From NCBI GenBank assembly GCA_963817885.1, contig CAWFQE010000013.1, positions 1 through 64,000 on the forward strand: a stretch of 64,000 nucleotides of DNA, given 5' to 3'. The notes below the pieces were generated by a model. It was not told the origin of the DNA, made no database searches, and worked only from the letters and a program-made list of their open reading frames with translations. The DNA is from CAVOHU01 sp963817885. GTDB lineage: Bacteria; Acidobacteriota; Vicinamibacteria; Vicinamibacterales; JAKQTR01. Below are positions 27,426 through 37,030 of the stretch, piece after piece. Numbering within the stretch: the first letter of the stretch is position 1; each line of letters starts with the position of its first letter. Position numbers and translations under genes: made by a program.

Positions 27426-28670
27426 ATGGACAACTTCATCGCGCGCCAGCCGATACTCGATCGCTTCGGTCACGTGATCGCATACGAGCTCCTGTTTCGC
27501 CCAGGCGCCGAGAACTGCTTCAACGGCGCGAATCGCGACATGCCGAGCGCCTCCGTGATCAGCACCGGGATGCTCGGACTGGCGGACCTCACCGACGGCA
27601 AGACCGCCTTCGTGAATTTCAGCCACGAGACGCTCGTCTGCGATCTCGCCTTCAGCCTGCCCGCGGGCGACGTCGTGATCGAACTGCTCGAGACGATCGA
27701 AGCGGACGAGGACGTGATCGCGGCGTGCGACCGGCTCAAGAAGGCCGGGTACCGCATCGCGCTCGATGACTACACGGACGTGGAGAGCCGCCGGCCGCTT
27801 CTCGAGTTCGCGGACTTCGTCAAGATTGACGTGCTGAACGCGCCGGATCGGGAGTGGCGCGAGCTCCCCGGCCGCCTCTCGTCGCATCACGTGCAGATGC
27901 TGGCCGAGAAGGTCGAGACCCGCGAGACGTATCATTTGGCGCTCGGGTCCGGCTACACCTGCTTTCAGGGATATTTCTTCAGCGTGCCCGCGATGATGGC
28001 CCAGGCGGAAATCCCGGGATACCGGCTGAATTACCTGAGGCTGCTGGAGGAGCTGAATCACCCGTCGGTCAACGTCGATCGGATCGAGACGCTCATCAAG
28101 CAGGATGCGTCAATCGCCTATCGCCTGCTTCGCCGGGTGAATGCCGCAGGGGCAGGGTTCCGGACCGAGATTCGCTCGATCCGCCATGCGCTGGTCCTGC
28201 TCGGCCAGGAGCACGTCAGGACGTGCGCCACGGTGTGGTCGCTGGCTGAACTGGGCCGCGACACGCCGGCCGAGCTGGTCGTCTCCTCGAGCCTGCGCGC
28301 CCGGACGGCCGAGCTCCTGGCGCCCTCGTCCCCGTGCGCGGATCGCGCGGCGGATCTGTTCCTGTTCGGCCTGTTCTCGATGCTCGACGCCATCATGCAG
28401 CAGCCCATGGAGCAGATCGTCGCCCGGCTCCCGGTCGGCGCGGAGGTGCGGGATGCCCTGATCGGCAAGCCGAACCCGATGCGGGCCATCCTGGATTGCG
28501 TGATCGCGTTCGAGCGCGGCGCCTGGGGACCATTCACCGAACTGGCGAAGGCCGCGGGTGTGAAGGAATCACGAGTGTCCGAGTGCTACACCGAGTCGCT
28601 GGTCTGGGCCCGGGACCTGTTCCATCTGCCAGGCCGCGACGCCGGGCCCGGCCGTCTCAAAGTCGCCTAG
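27426..28670 (+). CDS. EAL-HDOD signalling protein (YuxH type)
   Basis: This 414-residue protein has an N-terminal EAL-like domain (about 1-200; FIARQPILDRFGHVIAYELL, VIELLETIEADEDVI, ALDDYTD, DFVKIDVLNA) with the ELLFRP form found in catalytically weak or inactive EAL proteins. A HDOD domain follows (about 200-400; LIKQDASIAYRLLRRVNAAG, IRHALVLLGQEHVR). It probably acts as a scaffold or c-di-GMP effector rather than a phosphodiesterase. It stands alone on the plus strand, and its stop lies 5 nt from the inferred convergent CAP gene end. Confidence 0.85.
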   Translation: MDNFIARQPILDRFGHVIAYELLFRPGAENCFNGANRDMPSASVISTGMLGLADLTDGKTAFVNFSHETLVCDLAFSLPAGDVVIELLETIEADEDVIAACDRLKKAGYRIALDDYTDVESRRPLLEFADFVKIDVLNAPDREWRELPGRLSSHHVQMLAEKVETRETYHLALGSGYTCFQGYFFSVPAMMAQAEIPGYRLNYLRLLEELNHPSVNVDRIETLIKQDASIAYRLLRRVNAAGAGFRTEIRSIRHALVLLGQEHVRTCATVWSLAELGRDTPAELVVSSSLRARTAELLAPSSPCADRAADLFLFGLFSMLDAIMQQPMEQIVARLPVGAEVRDALIGKPNPMRAILDCVIAFERGAWGPFTELAKAAGVKESRVSECYTESLVWARDLFHLPGRDAGPGRLKVA

Positions 28671-28675
28671 CAGCC

Positions 28676-29207
28676 TCAGTACCGGCCTGCGGCCGACAGC
28701 ATTGCCCGCCGGGGAATACTGGCACACCCATATCTGTCCGGAGTCTTCGCACACGGCCAGGGCGCAGCCGATCTCCCGTGTGTCGCGCCAGACGATTTGC
28801 GTGTAGTGGCCGCAGTGCCGGCCGCCCGAGCATCGGTTTCGGGAATACGAGTAGTAGCGGGACTCCTCTCCCCACGCGCCGACGACTTCTGTTGGTGTGA
28901 CCGGAACCAGTTGTCGAATGCGTCCCGTCTGGCGGGCGCTAATGAAGAAGAGATTCTCTCCGACGCCCGGCTGCCGGCTGTGCTGGAGACGGCAGCCGCG
29001 CCTGGCAAGGGAATTGGCCCAGAGCTTTGCCGATCTGGCGAGGTCGGATGACCAGCGAACGGGCCCGACGTTTACACCGGACCGCCACTCGTTGTGGGCC
29101 GCGACGAATTCGTCGCTGAGGCGCGCGCCGATCTCGACAGGCCCGCCAATCGCCTGGCTCCATCCCAGGGCCGCAACGGCGCACATCATCACCCATCGCA
29201 ACTGCAT
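28676..29207 (-). CDS. exported CAP/SCP-domain protein, frame broken at the last codon
   Basis: A signal peptide (WVMMCAVAALGWSQA) is followed by a CAP domain: AAHNEWRSGVN, LARSAKLWANSLA, GENLFF, VVGAWGEES, CGHYTQIVWRDTREIGCALA and CQYSPAGNAVGRRP. The family normally ends G-x-x-P-Y. As written the frame reads on into the neighbour to 28569. Removing one base in CCGGTAC gives RRPY and TGA at 28676-28678, leaving a 5-nt gap to the convergent EAL-HDOD gene. The restored length is about 176 residues. Extracellular; molecular function is uncertain. Confidence 0.8.
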
Positions 29208-29360
29208 GCGCACCTCGGATCGCGGACGGTGCACGACATCAGGCTGCCGGCTGGAGGCTGGCGGCGCCGCAATCGGTGAGCCGGCTGGTTCAGGCGGGTT
29301 CGCCGGAGCAATGTGCCGCGAGTCACGGTCGCCACATTCGCACCGCCCACCACGGGCGGT

Positions 29361-30827
29361 TCATCGCCGAAGAGTCTCCACTCGCTCCAGCACCGCGACC
29401 GTCTCGATGTGGGGCGTGTGCGGGAACATGTCGATTGGCTGCACCACGGTGCACGCGTACCCCGACGACTGCAGGATCTCGAGGTCGGGCGCCAGGGTCT
29501 CGGGGTTGCACGACACATAGACGATGCGGGCAGGATGCCCCACGCTCGTGAGCCACTCCAGCACGCGGCGCGGGCAACCCTGCCGCGGCGGGTCGAGAAT
29601 GACCGCGTCGGGCGCAGGCCCGACATCGAGCCGGACGCGTCCGCTCGCCAGGGCTTCCACGCTTGCACACACGAAGCGGCACGCGGAGGCAGGAATCCTG
29701 TTCAGCCGACGGCTCGCCTCTCCGTCCCGAACCGCCTCGGCGTTCTCCTCGACGGCGGTCACACGCGATCCTCCGCTCGCCAGCGGAAGCGAGAACAACC
29801 CGGCGCCGGCATACAGATCCAGGACGTGGCGCGACGCCGAGGCGTGATCCAGTACGACCTGCACCAGTTCCCGGGCCGCCGCGACGTTGGTTTGAAAGAA
29901 CGCGGTCGGCGAGATCAGGAACGACACGCCCGCCACACGGTCCCTGACACGATCCACACCATGGATCCGCAGCGTCGTCTCGCCGAAGAGGAACGGCCCC
30001 GAACCGCTGTGCACGTTCACGTGGAGTCCGTCGGGCGCCGAGGGCCCATCGAGCACGCTCCGCACGGCAGGGCGCAGCGCCTTGTCGTTGCGCGACACCA
30101 CGAGCGTCGCCAGCCGCTGGCCCGTCTCCAGGCCGACTCTCACGACGAGGTGGCGCACCAGGCCGCGAGCTCTGCCCGGCACGGCCGCGTCGACTCGACG
30201 CGATCGCAGCGCATCCCGGACGGCAAATGCCACCTGGTTGCCTCGCTCGTCATGAACCGGGCACTCCTCGACGGCGACCACCTCCTGTGACCGGCGCCGG
30301 TAGTGTCCCATCACCAGACCGCCGGCGCTGCCGTCGTGCCCGAACACGAAATGCACCTTGCCGCGAAAGCCCCGCGGAGCGGCCGGGTCCGTCTCGATCT
30401 GCGCGCTGGAACGGCTTCGCTCTTCGCCTGGTGCTGAGGGCGGGTCCGGTCGCTTGCCGCCCGCGTAACGGACCTCGCTGACGCGCGGCGACGAGTCTCC
30501 AAGATGGCGCCGGAGCAGTGACGCCACCAGGCCGCGCTTGAGTCGCAGCTGCTCGGCATACGCGATGTGCTGCCACGCGCAGCCTCCGCACGCTCCTGCG
30601 TGCCGGCACATCGGGGCCACCCTGCTCGGGGATGCGGAGAGCACGCGCACCAGGTCGCCGCGTAGGCCGCGGCTTCCCAACCCGGACACGCGCGCCTCGA
30701 CGCGCTCGCCGGGGATCACGTCGTCGATCAGGATTCGCCGCGTGCCGAGCGTCGCGTAGCCCGCGCCGTCGCCGGCCGGATCGATGCCCTCGATCACGAC
30801 GGTGGCTACCTCTGCCTGTCCCGCCAC
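29361..30827 (-). CDS. rlmD: 23S rRNA (uracil-5-)-methyltransferase, RlmD/TrmA family
   Basis: This 488-residue protein has an N-terminal TRAM-like domain (EGIDPAGDGAGYATLGTRRI, VIPGERVEARV), then iron-sulphur cysteines (MCRHAGACGGCAWQH, and a later ECPVH). The C-terminal methyltransferase domain has DLYAGAGLFSLPLA (motif I), VILDPPRQGCPRRVL and the catalytic Cys in YVSCNPETLA. It makes 5-methyluridine in rRNA. The exact target (U1939 or U747 class) is not certain from sequence; the cluster and TRAM domain favour RlmD. Confidence 0.82.
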   Translation of the reverse strand: MAGQAEVATVVIEGIDPAGDGAGYATLGTRRILIDDVIPGERVEARVSGLGSRGLRGDLVRVLSASPSRVAPMCRHAGACGGCAWQHIAYAEQLRLKRGLVASLLRRHLGDSSPRVSEVRYAGGKRPDPPSAPGEERSRSSAQIETDPAAPRGFRGKVHFVFGHDGSAGGLVMGHYRRRSQEVVAVEECPVHDERGNQVAFAVRDALRSRRVDAAVPGRARGLVRHLVVRVGLETGQRLATLVVSRNDKALRPAVRSVLDGPSAPDGLHVNVHSGSGPFLFGETTLRIHGVDRVRDRVAGVSFLISPTAFFQTNVAAARELVQVVLDHASASRHVLDLYAGAGLFSLPLASGGSRVTAVEENAEAVRDGEASRRLNRIPASACRFVCASVEALASGRVRLDVGPAPDAVILDPPRQGCPRRVLEWLTSVGHPARIVYVSCNPETLAPDLEILQSSGYACTVVQPIDMFPHTPHIETVAVLERVETLRR

Positions 30828-30995
30828 TCAGTGCCCTCCTCGGGGCCCGGCGGGCAATCGGCCGACACCGGTATGCGCCCGCGTGGCAACACTGGTAGGC
30901 TGTTGGAGCGGTGTCATGTGGAATCTGCCTGGATTGTACCACCGACCGCGGGTCAGCCACGGGCGCGGCAAGGCCAGGCGAAGCGTGGTCCAACT

Positions 30996-32135
30996 GTGGC
31001 GGAACGATCCGGGAGCATCGTCGTGTTTCTGCTTGTGGCCCTGTCCATCTGGATCCTGATGCACGTCTACGTGCTGTGGCGCGCGAGCTCCATCCCCTTC
31101 GTGGCCGAACGTCTCCCCCGGTTCCTGATCTTCGGTGGCGGCGCGTTGCTCGGATCGTGCTACGTCCTGGCGCGGCTGGTCGAGGGGACCCGGTTCGGAA
31201 TTCTGGCGCGCCCGTTCGAATTCGCCGGTGCGATGTGGATGGGCGTCCTCCTGCTGGCACTCACCTGCCTGCTGATCGTCGACCTCTTCACGGCCTTCGG
31301 CTGGCTCCTGCCCCGCCTCGCGCCCAGGCTTCGCGGATGGGCGCTCCTCACCGCGGGCCTGTTGTCGGCGATTGCCTTCGTTCAGGCGCTGCGGCCGCCG
31401 GTGGTTCGCGAGCACGAAATCGACTTGCCGGGGCTCCCGGCTGAGCTGGACGGCACGGTGCTGGTCTTCATCTCCGACCTGCATCTGGGCACCATGCTCG
31501 GCAACGACTGGCTGGAGGCGAGGATCCGTGAGATCGACGCGCTGCGGCCGGATCTCGTTGTCATAGGCGGCGACGTCTTCGAAGGCGACAGCGCCATGGA
31601 ACGCGAGATGCTCCCGACGCTGCGCAGTCTGCGCGCGCCCCGAGGGGTATTTGCCGTCGCCGGGAACCACGACGGCCACCTTCGCGGCCTGATCGACGAA
31701 GTGGGATTCCAGGTCCTGCGCAACCGGTGGGTGGAAGCCGCACCCGGGCTCGTCGTTGCCGGCGTCGGAGAGGGCGGATTTCAGCGAGAGTTGCCTTCGC
31801 CAGGGCCGAGTCCGATCGAGCGTGCGCTGTCCGGCCGGCCACAGGGAGCGGGAACGGTGTTCGTGACTCACGTGCCCGCCGGCGCCGAGGCCGCGGCGCG
31901 CCTGGGCGCGGGGCTGATGCTTGCGGGCCACACGCACGGCGGCCAAGTCTGGCCGTTCAGCGTCATCGTGCAGATGGTGACGCCGCTCTTCGTTGGCCGG
32001 TACGACGTGGGCGGCATGGCCGTCATCGTCTGCCGCGGCACGGGGACGTTCGGACCCCGAATGCGGCTGTGGCAGCCGAGCGAGATCCTTCGCGTCACGC
32101 TGAAATCGCCCCGCGGTCGCGTGCAGGCCGGATAG
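30996..32135 (+). CDS. membrane-bound metallophosphoesterase (YkuE/YaeI-like)
   Basis: Four hydrophobic helices (residues about 8-130) are followed by a calcineurin-like phosphoesterase domain with all metal motifs: SDLHLGT, GGDVFEGD, GNHDGH, TH in FVTHVPAG, and GHTHGGQVWP. GTG 30996 is chosen as start because the frame upstream reads poorly; GTG 31020 is also possible. Related proteins include lipid-active UDP-diacylglucosamine hydrolase-like enzymes, but substrate is not predictable. It is followed by a zinc-ribbon protein gene on the same strand. Confidence 0.82.
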   Translation: MAERSGSIVVFLLVALSIWILMHVYVLWRASSIPFVAERLPRFLIFGGGALLGSCYVLARLVEGTRFGILARPFEFAGAMWMGVLLLALTCLLIVDLFTAFGWLLPRLAPRLRGWALLTAGLLSAIAFVQALRPPVVREHEIDLPGLPAELDGTVLVFISDLHLGTMLGNDWLEARIREIDALRPDLVVIGGDVFEGDSAMEREMLPTLRSLRAPRGVFAVAGNHDGHLRGLIDEVGFQVLRNRWVEAAPGLVVAGVGEGGFQRELPSPGPSPIERALSGRPQGAGTVFVTHVPAGAEAAARLGAGLMLAGHTHGGQVWPFSVIVQMVTPLFVGRYDVGGMAVIVCRGTGTFGPRMRLWQPSEILRVTLKSPRGRVQAG

Positions 32136-32197
32136 GCCTGAAGGGTGCGCCACCGCGATACCTGCGTAGGGGACCAGGCATCATGAGGGACTGACCC

Positions 32198-32827
32198 ATG
32201 CGAAGTTACCGAGCCGGTGACACCGTCGAGGATCTGTGCCGCGCCTGCAAGATCGATCGGCTCCACTCCGTGATCGTCGCGGACGAAACGGGCCGCCCGG
32301 TCCGCGTGCAATGCGATTTCTGCGGCAGCCAGCACAATTTCCGTGGAGGTTCGGCGGCAACTCCACGCGAGAGCCCGGAGCGCGTTCCACGACTCGAGCC
32401 TGCTCACGCCGCCGCCGGTCATCCCATTCCGCTCGTCTCCGAACGCGAACGAGCCGAGGAACCCCTCATGCTGGACCCTTCAGGCACGATCGACCTCGAG
32501 ATGCTGCTGCGACGGATCATTCGCGAAGAGTCCGGCGTGACGACGGTCACGCCGGCCGAGAAGTGGCGAGGCGGCACGCTGGTGCTCAAGCCTGCGAACC
32601 CGGCCCTCCAGGAGAAGAGCTGGCCCATCGATTCGCTGTTCCACAAGGTGGTGATGATCCGGAACCGGCTGCGCACGCTCGAGCAGCAGATCAACGGCAT
32701 GGAACTGCCCGATGACGCCAAGGTCAGGCTCCAGGCCTACATCACCGGCTGCTACGGCTCGCTGACGAGCTTCAACGTGCTGTTCGCCAGCGAGGCCGAC
32801 CAGTTCAAGGGCTCGGGAGGCGACTAG
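32198..32827 (+). CDS. zinc-ribbon protein of unknown function
   Basis: This 209-residue protein has an N-terminal CxxC pair (LCRACK) and a second (CDFCGSQHNF) forming a probable zinc ribbon in the first 50 residues. A disordered Pro/Glu-rich linker follows, then a C-terminal helical domain (SLFHKVVMIRNRLRTLEQQI). No family is recognised, but the quality of the sequence supports a real gene. Its stop TAG (32825-32827) directly abuts the stop of the convergent hydrolase gene. Confidence 0.65.
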   Translation: MRSYRAGDTVEDLCRACKIDRLHSVIVADETGRPVRVQCDFCGSQHNFRGGSAATPRESPERVPRLEPAHAAAGHPIPLVSERERAEEPLMLDPSGTIDLEMLLRRIIREESGVTTVTPAEKWRGGTLVLKPANPALQEKSWPIDSLFHKVVMIRNRLRTLEQQINGMELPDDAKVRLQAYITGCYGSLTSFNVLFASEADQFKGSGGD

Positions 32828-34534
32828 TCAGCGAATCCGCCGCGCGGGCAGGCGCTGGCTGCCGAGCGATCGGACGAGTCCCGTCACCGTGCCTTTGGCG
32901 TCGCGGACGAACGTGATGGTCAGTGACGAGTCGCTGGCAAAGAACTCCGCATCCGACGCAGCCTGGAGGGACGTCGGGTTCTCTCCGGTTGGCCGGATGA
33001 CCAGGTGGTCGCCTTCGACGATCACCCTCTGGAGGATGCCCGTCAGCAGTTCGTACTCGCCGGCGTAGTCGGCAAGACGTTGCGCCGGCACCTGCACCAC
33101 AACTCGAGGCTCGACCTTCGGCGCCGCGATTCGTTCCGCCGTTTCGTTGAGCGTCCAGTCCTTCACCCGCAGCCGGGACACCTGCCCTGCCTCGTCTCGC
33201 TGGAACGCCAGCCGCCAGGTCACACTCGGGGAACGGAACTCATCCGGACCGACCATCAATATCTTCATCAGTTCGAGGCCCGGCAGTTGCAGGAAGAGCT
33301 GATCGCCGTCCTGGGTGACCATGTAGGTCGTGTTGGTCACGGATCGGAAGGTCCCCACAAAGTCAGCGAGTGCCGTGGGGGCCGGCGGCACAGGCTTGAT
33401 CTCCTCGACAGGGAGGCCAATCGCACGCGCCGCCAGACGGTGGGCGGTCGTCTGCGGCGGAACGACGAACGAAAAGTCGTTCGATAGCATCGCCACGTAG
33501 ACCTGATCATCCGGCAGTCTGACCGCGTAGGTCAGGTACCCGCTGAGGCCGCCGGAGTGCTCGTGCACCCGGTGCCCGTCGTACTCGCCGATGTTCCAGC
33601 CGTATCCGTATCCGGTCGAGGTGCCATCGGTCAGGCGGTAAGGCGTGAACATCCGCTCCATCGACGCCCGGGAAATCACTTTGCCCTCGGCCAGCGCGCG
33701 GTCCCACGTCGCAAGGTCGTCCACCGTCGAGATCAGGCCGCCCGCACCGCTCGGATGGAACGAGCGAGTGCGGGACGGGAGCACGTTGAACACGCGTCCG
33801 TCCTGCAGGTCGTAGCCAGGGGCACGCAGCGGGATGATCCTCCGCCTGTCGCCATAGGAGGTGGCGGTCATTCCCAGGGGCTTGAAGAAAAGCTGGTCAA
33901 GGAAGTCTCCGTAGAGCTGCCCCGACACCTGCTCGATGACGGCGCCGAGCAGGTTGTAGCCCCAGTTCAGGTAGGCCCACCGTTCACCGGGCGCGGAATC
34001 CGCGGGCTGATCCTTGTACCACTCGGCCATCACGTCGACGACGCGACTGTCTTCCTTCGACACGGCCCTCAGATCTCCGAGGTCGGCGAGCGCGCTGATG
34101 CCGGACGTGTGGGTCAGCAGATGTTCGAGGGTGATGTGTGCTCCCCGGGATGGAAACGCGGGCAGGAACTTCGTGATGTCGTCATCGACCGCCAGCTTGC
34201 CGGCTTCGGCGAGCGCGAGAATCCCGGCCGCCGTGAACTGCTTGGTGAGCGACGCGAGCGGCAGCACCATCTCCGGCCGCATCGGCACCTGCAGTTCGAC
34301 GTTTGCCAGGCCGTACGCCTTCCTGAGCAGGACACTGCCACCCTTCGTCACGATGACGACGGCGCCGGGCCCGTCGGGACGATATGTCGAGGCGACAATC
34401 TGATCGAGATCACGCGCGAGCGTCGTATCGATCGGCTGTTGATTGAGGCGCCCGGCATGGGGAACCATGGCGCCAAGCCATCCCACGACGACAAGTGTTG
34501 CGGTGAACTGCCACGTGCGCTGCCAGTGATTCAT
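32828..34534 (-). CDS. exported class C beta-lactamase-like serine hydrolase with C-terminal DUF3471-like region
   Basis: This 568-residue protein has a signal sequence (TATLVVVGWLGAMVPHAG). The beta-lactamase/D-Ala-D-Ala carboxypeptidase fold shows the SxxK nucleophile (ASLTKQFTAAG), a Tyr-x-Asn-type segment (WAYLNWGYNLLGAV) and HSGGLSGY in place of KTG. The last 170 residues (LADFVGTFRSVTNTTYMVTQ, LADYAGEYELLTGIL) form repeated beta domains common in this family. It is likely an envelope esterase or peptidase rather than an antibiotic lactamase. Confidence 0.85.
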   Translation of the reverse strand: MNHWQRTWQFTATLVVVGWLGAMVPHAGRLNQQPIDTTLARDLDQIVASTYRPDGPGAVVIVTKGGSVLLRKAYGLANVELQVPMRPEMVLPLASLTKQFTAAGILALAEAGKLAVDDDITKFLPAFPSRGAHITLEHLLTHTSGISALADLGDLRAVSKEDSRVVDVMAEWYKDQPADSAPGERWAYLNWGYNLLGAVIEQVSGQLYGDFLDQLFFKPLGMTATSYGDRRRIIPLRAPGYDLQDGRVFNVLPSRTRSFHPSGAGGLISTVDDLATWDRALAEGKVISRASMERMFTPYRLTDGTSTGYGYGWNIGEYDGHRVHEHSGGLSGYLTYAVRLPDDQVYVAMLSNDFSFVVPPQTTAHRLAARAIGLPVEEIKPVPPAPTALADFVGTFRSVTNTTYMVTQDGDQLFLQLPGLELMKILMVGPDEFRSPSVTWRLAFQRDEAGQVSRLRVKDWTLNETAERIAAPKVEPRVVVQVPAQRLADYAGEYELLTGILQRVIVEGDHLVIRPTGENPTSLQAASDAEFFASDSSLTITFVRDAKGTVTGLVRSLGSQRLPARRIR

Positions 34535-34601
34535 CGGTCGTCACTCATCCGACGGATTGAAAGTCGTATGATGCCTCTCGGGTCCGGCAATTTCCACAGG
34601 A

Positions 34602-34628
34602 TTGTCGCCCGCGCGGCTCGTGTATATT
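34602..34628 (+). promoter_or_regulatory. weak promoter candidate upstream of the TIGR04076 gene
   Basis: TTGTCG (34602-34607) and TATATT (34623-34628) precede ATG 34649. The spacing is only 15 bp, shorter than usual, so this is tentative. It lies in the divergent gap between the beta-lactamase-like gene (starts 34534) and the TIGR04076 gene. GGGAG at 34637-34641 is a plausible ribosome site. Confidence 0.3.
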
Positions 34629-34648
34629 ACGGACCAGGGAGCTCTACC

Positions 34649-35080
34649 ATGCCGGTCAAGCAAGATGACACATTTACGCTGTACGATCTTCGCGTCGAGG
34701 TCGTCAGCTCGGGAAAGCCGATGGCCTGCAGCCATCGAGTCGGCGACTACTTCGAGTTGTGCGGCGAGAACATCTCGCTGCCGCCTGGACAGCCCTTCTC
34801 GATCTTCGGCCTCGGCGCACTGCTGACCATCCTGCCGGCCAAGCAGCGACTGACCGATGCGAACGATTGGATGACGACCGATTCGGACGTGGCCTGCCCC
34901 GATCCGAGGTGCGGCGCGCGGTTCCGCATCACGCGCATCCGCACCCGTGTGTTCCGGCGAGGCAAGGTCAGCGTCGAGCCGATCGCGCGCGGGGGCTACC
35001 GCCAGGCCGCCCTTTCTCCGTCACGGCCCGCGTCGACCGCGCCAAAGCCGCGCACCCGCCCGACCAGAAAGACGCACTGA
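34649..35080 (+). CDS. TIGR04076-family protein
   Basis: This 143-residue protein opens with LYDLRVEVVSSGKPMACSHR, continues VGDYFELCGENISLPPGQPF and SIFGLGALLTILPAKQR, then has WMTTDSDVACPDPRCGARFR. That is the pattern of TIGR04076 proteins, a small Cys-containing family of unknown role often found near radical-SAM or redox genes. The last 40 residues are Arg/Pro-rich and probably disordered. ATG 34649 is chosen for its ribosome site. Confidence 0.75.
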   Translation: MPVKQDDTFTLYDLRVEVVSSGKPMACSHRVGDYFELCGENISLPPGQPFSIFGLGALLTILPAKQRLTDANDWMTTDSDVACPDPRCGARFRITRIRTRVFRRGKVSVEPIARGGYRQAALSPSRPASTAPKPRTRPTRKTH

Positions 35081-35174
35081 GCGCGACCGGCGAGCACCGA
35101 AGTCGCCTGTGTTATCGTGTCCCGGCCGACCCCGGGTCAGGCCTGGGCGTCAGGCTTCTTCCTGGACCGCTGCC

Positions 35175-36995
35175 ATGCACCTACACGCCGTCGACTGGCT
35201 CATCGTCGCCGCCACGCTGCTGGTCTGTTTCGTTCCGGCGCTCTTCTTCGGCAAGCGCGCCGGGAAGAGCACGTCGGAATTCTTCGCATCCGGCCGGGCC
35301 GTGCCGTGGTGGCTGGCCGGGTTGTCGATGGTGGCCACGACCTTCAGCAGCGACACCCCGAACCTGGTGACAGATATCGTGCGCCGCAACGGCGTCGCGG
35401 GAAACTGGGTCTGGTGGGCGTTCGTGCTGACGGGCGTCGCCACGGTGTTCTTCTACGCGCGGCTGTGGCGGCGGTCGGGCGTCATGACCGATCTGGAGTT
35501 CTACGAGATCCGGTATTCAGGGAAGGCTGCCAGCCTGGTGCGCGGATTCCGCTCCGTGTATCTCGGCCTCTTCTTCAACTGCATGATCATGGCGACCGTC
35601 AACCTGGCGGCCTGCAAGATCGCCGGGGTGCTCTTCGGCCTGCCGCGGTGGCAGACGCTGCTGTTGGTGGGCGGCCTGAACGTGGTGTTCGCGACCCACT
35701 CGGGCCTCTGGGGCGTGCTCGTCATCGACATGATCCAGTTCTTCATCAAGATGACGGCGGTCATCGCCGCGGCGTATTTCGCGCTCCAGCTGCCGCAGGT
35801 CGGCGGCCTGACTGGCCTGGTCACCAAGCTTTCGGCGACCACGGGCCCGGGCGGGTTGAACTACCTGAACATCCTTCCCGACTTCACCAACAACTGGGAC
35901 CTGGCGGTCGCCGTCTTCGTCATGCCGATTGCCGTCCAGTGGTGGGCCGTCTGGTACCCGGGCGCAGAGCCGGGCGGCGGCAGCTACATCGCACAGCGCA
36001 TGCTGGCATCGAAGTCGGAAAGAGACTCGCTCGGGGCGGTGCTGTTCTTCAACGTGGCGCACTACGTGCTGCGGCCGTGGCCCTGGATCCTGGTCGCGCT
36101 TTGCTCGATCATCGTCTACCCGCAGCTCTCGGACATCCAGAAGGCATTTCCCAACCTTGACCCCAGCCTGATCGGGCACGACATCGCGTATCCCGCGATG
36201 CTGACCTTCCTGCCGATCGGCTTCATCGGCCTGATGGTCGGGGGCCTGATCGCCGCCAACTCGTCGACCATCCTGACGCATCTCAACTGGGGCGCGTCGT
36301 ATCTCGTGCACGACTTCTACCGGCGCTTCATCCGCCGCGACGCCACCGAGAAGCACTATGTGCTGGCCGGCCGGCTGACGACCGTCCTGCTCTTCTTCCT
36401 GTCGTCGGGCATGGTGTTCGTGCTCGACACGGCGAAGGATGCCTTCGACGTCATCCTGCAGGTCGGCGCCGGCACGGGCCTTCTCTACCTCGTGCGGTGG
36501 TTCTGGTGGCGGGTCAACGCCTGGTGCGAAGTGGTGGCGATGGTCAGCTCCTTCGGGGTGTCGATCACGTTCCTGGTCCTGGCGAAGAACGGCATTCACT
36601 TCAGCACGCACGTGGCGCTGCTGATCACGATCGCCGTCACCACGGTCTGCTGGGTGGGCACGGCATTTGTCGGGCCTCCGACCGACGAGGCGACGCTCCT
36701 GTCGTTCTACCGAAAGGTGCGGCCGTTCGGCCCCGGCTGGACGCGCGTCCGGATCGCCGCCGGCATCCCGGCCGACCAGGCGAGGTCGGTTGGAGAGAAC
36801 ATCCCGCTCGCGCTGCTCGGCTGGGTCGCGGGCTGCACCATGATCTGGTCGTCGCTCTTCACGGTGGGCAACTTCCTGTACGGCCGGACCGGCGTCGCCC
36901 TGGGTCTGCTCGCCACATTTGCCGTCAGCGGCACGGCGCTCGTCTACGTGGTGAATCGACTCTGGACCGGCGCGCCAGCTCAGCACGAGGCATGA
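35175..36995 (+). CDS. sodium:solute symporter (SSS family)
   Basis: This 606-residue protein has about 14 transmembrane helices. The SSS pattern is visible: ASGRAVPWWLAGLSMVATTF near residue 45, FYEIRYSGKAASLVRGFRSV, a Na-binding-like FIGLMVGGLIAANSSTILTH near 350, and GASYLVHDFYRRFIRRDAT. Members co-transport sugars, amino acids or organic acids with sodium; this subgroup (long, W-rich) resembles uncharacterised sugar-type transporters. The stop overlaps an ATG of the LOG-family gene by ATGA. Confidence 0.88.
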   Translation: MHLHAVDWLIVAATLLVCFVPALFFGKRAGKSTSEFFASGRAVPWWLAGLSMVATTFSSDTPNLVTDIVRRNGVAGNWVWWAFVLTGVATVFFYARLWRRSGVMTDLEFYEIRYSGKAASLVRGFRSVYLGLFFNCMIMATVNLAACKIAGVLFGLPRWQTLLLVGGLNVVFATHSGLWGVLVIDMIQFFIKMTAVIAAAYFALQLPQVGGLTGLVTKLSATTGPGGLNYLNILPDFTNNWDLAVAVFVMPIAVQWWAVWYPGAEPGGGSYIAQRMLASKSERDSLGAVLFFNVAHYVLRPWPWILVALCSIIVYPQLSDIQKAFPNLDPSLIGHDIAYPAMLTFLPIGFIGLMVGGLIAANSSTILTHLNWGASYLVHDFYRRFIRRDATEKHYVLAGRLTTVLLFFLSSGMVFVLDTAKDAFDVILQVGAGTGLLYLVRWFWWRVNAWCEVVAMVSSFGVSITFLVLAKNGIHFSTHVALLITIAVTTVCWVGTAFVGPPTDEATLLSFYRKVRPFGPGWTRVRIAAGIPADQARSVGENIPLALLGWVAGCTMIWSSLFTVGNFLYGRTGVALGLLATFAVSGTALVYVVNRLWTGAPAQHEA

Positions 36996-37030
36996 TCGAA
37001 CGTGATGATGACCGCGAGGTGGAGATCCCG